Virus record (IMG/VR): IMGVR_UViG_3300040815_002846
Span: 1 to 22,717 of that record
Length of the DNA: 22,717 nucleotides
Reading direction: 5' to 3' (one strand)
DNA from: a virus
Of this stretch, positions 12,262 through 20,137 are shown in pieces. Within the stretch, counting starts at the first letter, position 1. Each line of letters begins with the position of its first letter. A program made the translations under genes and the position numbers. Below the pieces are notes generated by a model. That model was not told the origin of the DNA. It did no database searches and worked only from the letters and a program-made list of their open reading frames with translations.

Positions 12262-12512
12262 AAAAAATTGAATTATTAATTGGCGACTACGAATACTCAA
12301 AGATTCAGGAGGTTTTCGAGAAGGAGCCTGACTTTAAGCCCATAGGGGAGACTGATCAAATTATTATTAAAGCTATGGCCTCGATTATTAGCCCAAAGAA
12401 TCTCGTTGAGGAGGATGTCGGGGGAGCGGAGACTTATACGCAAACCGTTAGAAAAATAAAAGAACCGGAAAGCAAGTCTCTCGAAGAAGGAAACATAGAA
12501 TTCAAAGTTTAA
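12258..12512 (+). CDS. Small hypothetical protein (84 aa)
   Basis: An 84-residue soluble protein of unknown function (KKIELLIGDYEYSKIQEVFE, then ETDQIIIKAMASIIS). Its start overlaps the previous stop (ATGA), so it is translationally coupled to the 351-aa protein. There are no membrane segments or cysteine motifs. Confidence 0.65.
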   Translation: MKKIELLIGDYEYSKIQEVFEKEPDFKPIGETDQIIIKAMASIISPKNLVEEDVGGAETYTQTVRKIKEPESKSLEEGNIEFKV

Positions 12513-12555
12513 CGTAGAAATAAATAAAACTCTATATATAATATAAACAATGCTA

Positions 12556-12574
12556 TAGATTAAATACTAATCTA
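12556..12574 (+). promoter_or_regulatory. Perfect 7-bp inverted repeat in the leader of the 82-aa gene
   Basis: TAGATTA-AATAC-TAATCTA lies between a TATAAT-containing stretch (12537-12542) and the ATG at 12611. It could be an operator or an RNA hairpin. Most of the leader 12513-12610 is A-rich and holds no other recognisable site. Confidence 0.35.
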
Positions 12575-12610
12575 AATAAACAATAAAAATTAAAATAAAT
12601 TAAAAAACAA

Positions 12611-12859
12611 ATGAGTGATAAAATTGTAAAAGATAAAATGATTGAAGCCTTAGGAACGTCGATACTCAATCAGTTAAACTTAAATGGTATAATTGAGGCC
12701 GCTAAAAGCTACTCAATCCAATTGGCCAACAAGCAATTGGAAGAAATGTCCGATGAGGACAAAGAGAAGTTAATTGAACACATCGAAAAAGCTGATGAGG
12801 AACTCCAGGCCAATATAGCGAAGGCTGAAGCGGCTGAAACAGAAGTAGTTGCAGGTTAA
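12611..12859 (+). CDS. Small acidic helical protein (82 aa)
   Basis: An 82-residue acidic, probably all-helical protein (KDKMIEALGTSILNQLNLNG, then LEEMSDEDKEKLIEHIEKAD and an Ala/Glu-rich C-terminus). It sits alone between an ~100-base A-rich leader and a strong terminator, which suggests it has its own regulation. No Shine-Dalgarno sequence is seen. Function unknown; small acidic helical proteins next to packaging genes are sometimes scaffold or regulatory proteins, but this is not shown. Confidence 0.65.
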   Translation: MSDKIVKDKMIEALGTSILNQLNLNGIIEAAKSYSIQLANKQLEEMSDEDKEKLIEHIEKADEELQANIAKAEAAETEVVAG

Positions 12860-12880
12860 TATTTTTGTTTAAAAGCGTGG

Positions 12881-12920
12881 AATAAGTCATCGCATTGTTT
12901 GTGGTGGCTTATTTTTTTTT
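12881..12920 (+). terminator. Rho-independent terminator
   Basis: AATAAGTCATCGCA pairs with TGTGGTGGCTTATT over 14 positions (some G-U pairs) around a TTGTT loop and runs into a T-run (12912-12920). It ends the PhoH-to-82-aa run just before the nuclease gene. Confidence 0.85.
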
Positions 12921-12924
12921 ATAA

Positions 12925-13842
12925 ATGAGTGAAGAATGCAGAGTATGCGGCAAAACTTTCAAGAACGAAAGAGGCTTGCACTTGCACATCCCCAAAGCGC
13001 ATAAAATTCCTCTTGCTGAATATTATGTTAATATATATGAGCGTCGGGATAAATTAACTAATGAATTATTAGAATTTAATAATAAAGAAGATTATTTTAA
13101 TATTGACTTTGCTTCGCAGGATAACCTCCGTAAATGGGCTTTAAAGGCCGACAAGGAGGAAGTTAAGGATTATTTGTTAAAACGCCTACAACAGCGCATT
13201 ACGAGCAAGGAATTGGCATACGCGCCCTCTCATCTGGAACTTCATCTTCATGACTTGCCTTCCATGGATATGTATAAATATTTTTTTGGATCTTATTCGC
13301 AAGCATGCAATAATATAAAAATTAAACCATTATTAGATAAGAACATAATGAAAGGTTTTTTTGATAAAAATGAAGAACTGGATAATGTAAAAATTTTAAT
13401 AGACACTCGTGAGCAGCAGCCCTTAAAGTTTAAAAACTCTATGTCAATGAAGCTGGACTTCGGAGATTACGCAGTAGGAGCACCACATTACGATTATACA
13501 TATGTCGATAGAAAAAGTGAGGCTGACTTCAAGGGAACAATGACTACCGGCTTCAAAAGGTTTACTCGCGAGCTTGAAAGAGCGCAAGAATTCGACGCAT
13601 ATATATTTATTGTTGTAGAAAGCTCTATAGAGGCAATTATTAAAAATAACATGTATGGACCTAGGCAGTCAAACCTTAAATACATATGGCATAATATGAG
13701 GTTACTTATGCATAAATTTGCCAGAAAGTGCCAATTCGTTTTTACCGGAAGCAGGGCTCAGTCAGAAGAAATAATACCAAAACTTTTAGTATATGGTAAA
13801 AAAATGTGGGAAACAGATTTACAATACTTTATAGATAAATAA
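12925..13842 (+). CDS. Zinc-finger/ERCC4-type nuclease
   Basis: A 305-residue protein. Residues 4-26 form a C2H2-like zinc finger (CRVCGKTF ... HLHIPKAH). A helical linker region of about 110 residues follows, then an ERCC4/XPF-type nuclease core: VKILIDTREQQPLKF (155-169), DFGDYAVGAP (178-187) and YVDRKSEADFKGTM (193-206). The family signature is GDY ... ERK; here the E of ERK is Asp (DRK), a conservative change. FKRFTRELERAQEF and YIFIVVESS continue the fold. XPF-type nucleases cut branched DNA. The stop overlaps the terminase start (TAATG), so nuclease and packaging motor are co-translated, which suggests removal of branches before packaging, the task of T4 endonuclease VII (inference). 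Confidence 0.8.
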   Translation: MSEECRVCGKTFKNERGLHLHIPKAHKIPLAEYYVNIYERRDKLTNELLEFNNKEDYFNIDFASQDNLRKWALKADKEEVKDYLLKRLQQRITSKELAYAPSHLELHLHDLPSMDMYKYFFGSYSQACNNIKIKPLLDKNIMKGFFDKNEELDNVKILIDTREQQPLKFKNSMSMKLDFGDYAVGAPHYDYTYVDRKSEADFKGTMTTGFKRFTRELERAQEFDAYIFIVVESSIEAIIKNNMYGPRQSNLKYIWHNMRLLMHKFARKCQFVFTGSRAQSEEIIPKLLVYGKKMWETDLQYFIDK

Positions 13843-15719
13843 TGACATGGGAACAAGGAAAGCTTGCAGAAAGCAAGAAAAAGGGGATCAACAAAAACGA
13901 AGAAATGTTGAAAATCAAAGGGTATCTAGATGAGCCTGACGCTAAATTACTACTTCACGATTTTCTTAAAGAGAACCTGACTTTTACAACAAACCTTATA
14001 GGTGGAGTGGATCTTTTTCCTTTTCAGCATCTCGCAATCAAATCTATGCTTGAGACTGATTATTTTCTAGGCATATGGTCTCGCGGTATGTCAAAGTCTT
14101 TTAGTACTGCTATATATGCTTTTCTTGATGCTATATTTAACCAAGGAGTTCAAATAGGTATTTTAGCCGCAACATTCAGACAGTCAAAGATGATCTTTGA
14201 AAAAATAGAAGATATAGCAAATAAACCTGAAGCAGCATTTCTTTCCCAATGTATCACGAAAAAATCCAAGAAAAACGATCAATGGACTTTAGAAATTGGA
14301 GAATCAAAAATTATTGCTTTGCCACTGGGAGACGGTTCAAAGCTTCGTGGTTTTAGGTTCCATAGAATTATTATTGATGAGTTTCTTTTGATGCCTGAGC
14401 ACATTTATAATGAGGTTATATTGCCATTCTTGAGTGTTGTTCAAAATCCTACTGAGCGAGAAAAAGTTCGCAAGCTAGAAGATCAAATGATCGCAAAAGG
14501 AAAGATGAAAGAATCTGAGAGATATGTTTGGCCAAACAATAAATTAATAGCTTTATCTTCTGCTAGTTATAAATTTGAATATTTATACAAGGTGTATGAA
14601 ACATTTGAAAATTTGATTCTTGATGGAGCGCATCCTGGATCTATAGATACAGCTAAAAGAGTTATTATGCATTTTAGTTACGATGTTGCACCTGAGGCTT
14701 TGTACGATCAAAACTTGATCAATCAATCTAAGCAGACAATGAGCCAATCTCAGTTTGATCGAGAGTTTAACGCTATATTTACGGATGATAGTTCTGGATT
14801 CTTTAAAACTTCAACTATGGCTGCATGCACTGTAACAGATGGCGAGACTCCATGTCTGGAAATAGCTGGAGACCGAGACTCTAAATATTTGCTAGCCTTT
14901 GACCCCAGTTGGGCAGAAAGTGAAAGTTCAGATGATTTTGCGATGCATGTGATCAAATTGAACGACAATACTAGGACTGGAACCTTGGTTCATAGTTACG
15001 CTGTTCCTGGTTTGAAAATGAATGATCATATTAATTATTTTCATTATTTATTAACTCATTTTAATATTGTTGCTATTGTTGGTGACTATGGTGGAGGTGT
15101 ACAATTTTTACAAGGAGCTAATGCTAGTGAGCAATTTAACAAGGCTAATATTAATATAAAAGAAATTGTAGCAGATTTGGATAATACTGAACATTATCAA
15201 GAAGCTTTGCGTGATGCAAAAATGCAATACAATTTAAAAGATAAAAAAATATGTATTCTAAGGAAAGCTACATCTGATTGGATACGAAAGTCAAATGAAC
15301 TTTTGCAGGCCAGCTTTGACCATAAAAGACTATGGTTTGGGGCAAGACCTCTGGATGAAAACTATCATAAACAATTAAAGAAAGATGTACCCATAGATGA
15401 TATAATTTTCCTGCCAAATCAAAAAGAATTTCTCAAGAGTAGCGGTGGTGCAAAAATGATAGATTTCCTTGACCATCAGTACGATATGGTAAACTATACA
15501 AAGAATCAATGTGCATTAATACAGGTAACTTCTACGCCGCAAGGGACTCAAACTTTTGGCTTACCTTCAAATCTAAGAAGGCAAACGGGTCCTAGTAAAA
15601 CTCGAAAAGATTCATATTCCGCTTTGGTTTTAGGTAACTGGATGGTAAAGACTTATTACGACATGATGAATGCCCAGGAAAATCCAGTCGAATCCACTTT
15701 TATACCTATAATGGTTTAA
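13842..15719 (+). CDS. terL: Terminase large subunit
   Basis: A 625-residue packaging motor: an ATPase that pumps DNA into the prohead, plus an RNase H-fold nuclease that cuts concatemers. The Walker A is WSRGMSKS (79-86), a deviant form as usual in TerL, with an FQHLAIKSML stretch before it. The Walker B is IIIDE (176-180). Nuclease acidic residues are seen at Asp354 (LLAFDPSW), Asp415 (VGDYGGG) and around Asp541-548 (MIDFLDHQYD). The length is normal for a T4 gp17-type enzyme. It is co-translated with the ERCC4 nuclease (TAATG). A palindromic stretch begins at its stop codon. Confidence 0.93.
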   Translation: MTWEQGKLAESKKKGINKNEEMLKIKGYLDEPDAKLLLHDFLKENLTFTTNLIGGVDLFPFQHLAIKSMLETDYFLGIWSRGMSKSFSTAIYAFLDAIFNQGVQIGILAATFRQSKMIFEKIEDIANKPEAAFLSQCITKKSKKNDQWTLEIGESKIIALPLGDGSKLRGFRFHRIIIDEFLLMPEHIYNEVILPFLSVVQNPTEREKVRKLEDQMIAKGKMKESERYVWPNNKLIALSSASYKFEYLYKVYETFENLILDGAHPGSIDTAKRVIMHFSYDVAPEALYDQNLINQSKQTMSQSQFDREFNAIFTDDSSGFFKTSTMAACTVTDGETPCLEIAGDRDSKYLLAFDPSWAESESSDDFAMHVIKLNDNTRTGTLVHSYAVPGLKMNDHINYFHYLLTHFNIVAIVGDYGGGVQFLQGANASEQFNKANINIKEIVADLDNTEHYQEALRDAKMQYNLKDKKICILRKATSDWIRKSNELLQASFDHKRLWFGARPLDENYHKQLKKDVPIDDIIFLPNQKEFLKSSGGAKMIDFLDHQYDMVNYTKNQCALIQVTSTPQGTQTFGLPSNLRRQTGPSKTRKDSYSALVLGNWMVKTYYDMMNAQENPVESTFIPIMV

Positions 15720-15750
15720 AGTAAAGTCAAAGTCGACTTTTAACTTTAAA
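15716..15750 (+). promoter_or_regulatory. Nested inverted repeats after terL
   Basis: TTTAAAGT at the terL stop pairs with ACTTTAAA about 20 bases on, and inside it lies the perfect 12-bp palindrome AAAGTCGACTTT. There is no T-run, so it is not a standard terminator. It may be an operator or RNA-processing site next to the portal promoter. Confidence 0.45.
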
Positions 15751-15779
15751 TTGGACTTTGAGCTCGTTTGGTGTACTAT
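15751..15779 (+). promoter_or_regulatory. Candidate promoter of the portal gene: TTGGAC, 17 bp, GTG-TACTAT
   Basis: GTGTACTAT (15771-15779) lies five bases before the ATG at 15785, and here a -35-like TTGGAC is found exactly 17 bp upstream of TACTAT. It decides the start codon of the portal gene. Confidence 0.5.
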
Positions 15780-15784
15780 CTAAT

Positions 15785-17818
15785 ATGCCAAGAAAATATA
15801 ATAAGAAATCCGAATATTGGAATAAATTTGAATCCAGCGCAAAAAGCGATAACAGTAATGATTTAAATTCTCTATTGAGTAAAGCTGAGTCTACAGAGCA
15901 AATCAAGCCAGCAACCGCAGGAGAGTCTTACTATGCGCAAGCAAACTACTCGAGAAATGTAGGACAAATAGAAGACAGAGAAGGTACAAGATTTAGGTCA
16001 AACAGAGCTTCTAGGCCACCAAAGAAAGACAAGTACGCTAACATACATGATAGTGGGTTACCTTATTCTTATAAAGATTCTTATGTAACCCCAAGAGTAT
16101 CCATTGAGCTATGCCAAAAAGCATATGCAAATGTACCCATCTTTAGAAACGCTATCGATGTTATGGCTGAGTTTTCTAATTCTGACTTATATTTAGATGG
16201 AGGCTCAGAAAAAGCAAAATTATTCATTGAAAAATGGATGCAGAAAATAAAAATTTGGAAATTAAAAGATCAATATTTTAGAGAGTATTATAGGTCAGGT
16301 AATGTTTTTATGTATAAACTTGACGGTAAATTCACTACTGAAGATTTAATTAAACTTAATCAGGTATATGGGTCAGAGGCAAAAAACGTAGGCTCAAAGA
16401 AAATACCTGTTGGTTATGTATTCCTTAATCCGTATGATTTTGTTGCAGACCGAGCATTGACTTTTAGCTCTAAAAATGGAATTTACAAAAAAATCCTAAG
16501 CGAGTATGACATCGAAAAATTAAAATTTCCTCAATCTGACTACGATAAGGAAATGTTTGAAGCGTTGCCCGATAAAGCAAAAAAGAAAATTAAAGAGAAT
16601 CAGTTTATGAGCGATGGCATCATGGTTGATTTAGATCCTAATAAATTATTATTTTCATTTTATAAAAAACAAGATTATGAGCCTTTTGCTATTCCTTTTG
16701 GTTTCCCTGTACTGGATGATATAAACTGGAAGATGGAGTTAAAGAAAATCGATCAAGCTATAACTCGTACCATTGAGAATGTTATACTGCTTGTTACGAT
16801 GGGTAATACTCCTGATAAAGGCGGAGTTAATCCAAACAATTTAAAAGCAATGCAAGCTTTGTTTCAGAATGAAAGTATCGGAAGAGCTTTAATTGCGGAT
16901 TATACCACTAAAGCTGAATTTGTTATTCCTGATTTAAATAAAGTTCTTGGCCCGACTAAATACCAAATTGTCAACGAGGACATTAAAGAAGGTTTACAGA
17001 ATATAATTGTAGGTAAAGAGAACTACTCAAGTACGCAAGTTAAAGCGCAGATTTTTCTCGAGAGGTTAAAGGAGGCTCGTAATGCGTTCCTTAATGATAT
17101 TAAGGATGAAGTTCAGTTACAAAGAGTTACTTCTAGACTTATTGAAATGGGTATTATTACGCCGGAACAAGGAATGACAGCCCTAAAGCAGGGTGTATAT
17201 CCAGACCCCGAAGATCTTCGCTCTGCGCAAGAAAGACTCGTCGAGGACAGAGAAAAAGGTTACTATACCCCATTATCTATATCTCAGCCAATCTTAAGTG
17301 AGGAAGACCAAGAGATGAAGGAAGAGCAACATGAAATGAGTATCGAACAGCAAAAGACCTCCCAGGAACAAATAAAGAAGGCTCCTCAGCCCGTAGCTCA
17401 ACCAAGCCAACCGCAGCCTGCCGTTAAAAAAGATAATGGTCGTCCAGCTGGAACAACCACAAAGCCAAGTGGGATTTTCGCATCTGACGAAGTTCATAGC
17501 AGAAAAAACATTCAAGAAGTAGTATATAGTATAGAGGCTTTACGTAAGCAGGCTGAATCAGAGCTAAAGACACACTACAATAAAAAGAGGTTATCTAAGG
17601 AGCACAAAGGAATGATAGATACTTTAGTTGAGAGTGTTGTTATGTCTACAGAGCATCAAGAGTGGAAGCAGGCATTAAGTTCTTGCATTGAAGATTTTAA
17701 TAATATAGAAAATTTAAATATTATGTCTGATGTTTTAGATATTTCTCAACAGCATGAAATTGTATCTTATCCTGCTGCTATACTTTATCATAGTAAAAAA
17801 ATAAATATTGAAGATTAA
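15785..17818 (+). CDS. Portal protein
   Basis: A 677-residue portal (head-tail vertex ring) by position and pattern. The core (about 100-430) has PIFRNAIDVMAEFSNSDLYL, IWKLKDQYFREYYRSGNVFM and YVFLNPYDFVADR, then IENVILLVTMGNTPDKGGVN and IIVGKENYSSTQVKAQIFLE, typical of T4 gp20/SPP1-type portals. A Gln/Glu/Pro-rich linker (about 510-570) precedes a helical C-terminal domain. A TTG at 15758 would add nine residues, but the promoter motif lies between it and the ATG at 15785, so the ATG is chosen. It is followed by the protease-scaffold gene in the usual head-gene order. Confidence 0.88.
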   Translation: MPRKYNKKSEYWNKFESSAKSDNSNDLNSLLSKAESTEQIKPATAGESYYAQANYSRNVGQIEDREGTRFRSNRASRPPKKDKYANIHDSGLPYSYKDSYVTPRVSIELCQKAYANVPIFRNAIDVMAEFSNSDLYLDGGSEKAKLFIEKWMQKIKIWKLKDQYFREYYRSGNVFMYKLDGKFTTEDLIKLNQVYGSEAKNVGSKKIPVGYVFLNPYDFVADRALTFSSKNGIYKKILSEYDIEKLKFPQSDYDKEMFEALPDKAKKKIKENQFMSDGIMVDLDPNKLLFSFYKKQDYEPFAIPFGFPVLDDINWKMELKKIDQAITRTIENVILLVTMGNTPDKGGVNPNNLKAMQALFQNESIGRALIADYTTKAEFVIPDLNKVLGPTKYQIVNEDIKEGLQNIIVGKENYSSTQVKAQIFLERLKEARNAFLNDIKDEVQLQRVTSRLIEMGIITPEQGMTALKQGVYPDPEDLRSAQERLVEDREKGYYTPLSISQPILSEEDQEMKEEQHEMSIEQQKTSQEQIKKAPQPVAQPSQPQPAVKKDNGRPAGTTTKPSGIFASDEVHSRKNIQEVVYSIEALRKQAESELKTHYNKKRLSKEHKGMIDTLVESVVMSTEHQEWKQALSSCIEDFNNIENLNIMSDVLDISQQHEIVSYPAAILYHSKKINIED

Positions 17819-17827
17819 TTTATATTA

Positions 17828-17836
17828 GTGTATTAA
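17828..17836 (+). promoter_or_regulatory. Candidate promoter of the protease-scaffold gene: GTG-TATTAA
   Basis: GTGTATTAA lies nine bases before the ATG at 17846, with a TTGAAG exactly 17 bp upstream of TATTAA (17808-17813). Confidence 0.45.
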
Positions 17837-17845
17837 TATTTTAAC

Positions 17846-19438
17846 ATGAGTTTACCTTTTAAGTATATATGTAAGTTTTCTGAAAGTGTTGTAGCCTCTA
17901 GCCCGAAAAGCGAGCAGATTGAATCATTGGCATCTGTTGACTCTTTAAGAGATATAATACCACAAGATATTGACTTTAGTAAGAATATTGATTTAGTTGG
18001 TGTTGCGTTTAATGGCGCAGTAGCAAATATGTTCAATAAAAATGGTGACGGAATTGACACCGAAACTGCTTTAGCTATTAAAGACTATTTTATTCACAAG
18101 CCAACCAATATCGAGCATCAGCGCAAAAAAGTTGTTGGTCATGTTGTCGGGGCTTCATTGTCTAAGTTTGGAACAAATGAATTGATCAGTGAAGAGGAGG
18201 CTGCTTCTAGCGATGAACCTTTTAATATTGCACTATCATCCGTTGTATATAAAACAGTTAACCCCGAATTTGCGGAACTGGTTCAAAAGTCAGTCGACGA
18301 AGAGAGTGAGCTTTATCAAAAAGTTTCAGCGAGTTGGGAAATTGGATTCAATGATTACGTAATCGCAGTTGGAAGCAAAAATTTAAAAGATGCGATAATA
18401 ATAGACGGTGAAGAGCAAAAAGAAGAATATAAACAATTTTTAAAAGCTTACGGCGGAAACGGCAGGGATGAAGATGGACAAGAAGTTCATCGACTAATTA
18501 TTGGAGACATCTATCCGCTTGGAATTGGCTTTACAGCTAACCCAGCGGCCGAAGTAAAAGGTTTAACTGTAGACGAAGATAGCATTAGGCAATTCAAATT
18601 AAAAGACAATGCAGAAAGCTCCATTTACGAAAAAATAGAAATAAATAATAAAAAAAGTTCCCATTTAAAAGAAGGCAATGTAATTCTAAACAAGAACTTA
18701 AAACCTAATAAGATTATGGAAAAAGAAATTTTAAAACAAGTAACAGAAACTTTAGAAGCTCAAGCTTCTTCTAAGAAACTTTCTGAAGAGGCTATCGCCA
18801 ACATCACTAAAGTTTTTCATGATGCTATCATTCAAAAAAATGACCAATGGCAATCAGACAAAGAAGAAATGAACAAAGAAAAAGAAGAACTCATTCAAGC
18901 TTCTGAGGAATCAAAGCAAACAATCGAATCTTTAAAAGAAGAGATTGCCGCGATGAACGAGCAAATTGAAACTCTTAAAACCGAAGCAGCTGCAAAAGAA
19001 GCTTCCGAGAAATTCAACGACAGAATGAGCCAACTTGATGATGATTTTGAATTAGAAGACGAAGATCGTATCGTTCTCGCTTCTGAGCTTAAATCTCTTG
19101 ATTCTACTGACGAAGCTTTTGCTGAATACAAAGAAAAGCTTTCTGTTATGTGGAACCATAAAACTAAAGCATTTAAAGAAGAGCAACAAAAAGCTATTGC
19201 AGCTAAAGTTGAAGAGCAGGTTCAAAAACGAATCGCAGAACTTTCTTCCGCAAGCGAATCTACAGAAGAAGTAGCAGAAGAGGCAACCGAAGAGGTTGTT
19301 GAAGAAGCTATCGAAAATGTAGAAGTTGAAGAAGAAGTTGTTGCCAACAATAATGGTGACGCAACTCAAGACGAACTTTCTATCAGGGAAAAATTTAAAC
19401 AAGCTTTCTCGAAAGACAACGTAAACATTCAATACTAA
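17846..19438 (+). CDS. Prohead protease fused to scaffold
   Basis: A 530-residue fusion. The N-terminal ~230 residues look like a T4 gp21-type prohead serine protease: VGVAFNGAVANMFNKNGDGI, then KPTNIEHQRKKVVGHVVGAS with the candidate catalytic His91, and YQKVSASWEIGF with Ser161 or Ser163 as nucleophile. The block ends in IGDIYPLGIGFTANPAAEVK. From about residue 290 to the end it is long coiled coil rich in Glu, Lys and Ala (EEMNKEKEELIQASEESKQT), then a very acidic tail, typical of a scaffold core. Met291 (18716) could be an internal start for a free scaffold, as in lambda C/Nu3, but no Shine-Dalgarno sequence is evident before it. The gene stands in the canonical place between portal and capsid. 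Confidence 0.85.
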   Translation: MSLPFKYICKFSESVVASSPKSEQIESLASVDSLRDIIPQDIDFSKNIDLVGVAFNGAVANMFNKNGDGIDTETALAIKDYFIHKPTNIEHQRKKVVGHVVGASLSKFGTNELISEEEAASSDEPFNIALSSVVYKTVNPEFAELVQKSVDEESELYQKVSASWEIGFNDYVIAVGSKNLKDAIIIDGEEQKEEYKQFLKAYGGNGRDEDGQEVHRLIIGDIYPLGIGFTANPAAEVKGLTVDEDSIRQFKLKDNAESSIYEKIEINNKKSSHLKEGNVILNKNLKPNKIMEKEILKQVTETLEAQASSKKLSEEAIANITKVFHDAIIQKNDQWQSDKEEMNKEKEELIQASEESKQTIESLKEEIAAMNEQIETLKTEAAAKEASEKFNDRMSQLDDDFELEDEDRIVLASELKSLDSTDEAFAEYKEKLSVMWNHKTKAFKEEQQKAIAAKVEEQVQKRIAELSSASESTEEVAEEATEEVVEEAIENVEVEEEVVANNNGDATQDELSIREKFKQAFSKDNVNIQY

Positions 19439-19455
19439 AAAAGAGGATATAAAAA

Positions 19456-20109
19456 ATGGCTAATAGACTACTTCCATTCAGACAATACAACGAACACGAC
19501 GTTGTCAACTTGTTTTCGCTTGATACTTCGGCGCTTACATTGACAAACTTAACTCACGCATCTAATGGTGCTTGGGACGCAGGTGTTATCGTAAAAATAA
19601 GTAACGGCGACATGACTCAGGAGCCTGTTGAATACGCAGGAACCGCAAATCTTCAGACATACTTGGGTAAAACTAATTATCCTCATGTTGGAGCAAATGG
19701 TTATCCAGAAGTTCCTTTAAAAGTTGACGTTGCCGATGGAGCTGCAGACGTTCCTTTCGGTATTACTCTTCGCCAGACCATCGCTTTTGATGAAAATGGT
19801 GAAAAATTCCTTTATTACAAACAAAAACTTCTTGAGCTTCAAGGCGTTCTTCCTGGTGAAGCGGTTCCCGTTTTAACCAAGGGAATTATCACTGTAGCAG
19901 AAAGCGGAGTAGTTGGAGCACCAACTGCAGGATCTAAGGTTTACGCTGGAACCGGAGGTAATATAGGTAAGTTTACAACTAATGCTGCAAATGCACTAGT
20001 TGGAACATGCATTGGAACTGGAGACAGAGCTAATGTTGGAACTAACCCTGACTACTTTGCAGGTACAGGTGCAACCGGTAAATACTACGTCATCAAGATT
20101 GACCTTTAA
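19456..20109 (+). CDS. Head decoration-like protein
   Basis: A 217-residue, glycine-, alanine- and threonine-rich, beta-looking protein (LPFRQYNEHDVVNLFSLDTS; later VPFGITLRQTIAFDENGEKF, VLPGEAVPVLTKGIITVAES). The position between scaffold and capsid, the length, and the YNEHDVVNLF start resemble capsid decoration or stabilising proteins of large phages. It has a strong Shine-Dalgarno sequence (GAGGA, 19442-19446) and careful structural-gene codon use, as expected for an abundant protein. No enzymatic motif is seen. Confidence 0.65.
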   Translation: MANRLLPFRQYNEHDVVNLFSLDTSALTLTNLTHASNGAWDAGVIVKISNGDMTQEPVEYAGTANLQTYLGKTNYPHVGANGYPEVPLKVDVADGAADVPFGITLRQTIAFDENGEKFLYYKQKLLELQGVLPGEAVPVLTKGIITVAESGVVGAPTAGSKVYAGTGGNIGKFTTNAANALVGTCIGTGDRANVGTNPDYFAGTGATGKYYVIKIDL

Positions 20110-20137
20110 TTTTATAAACAGAGAGGCATAACAAAAA

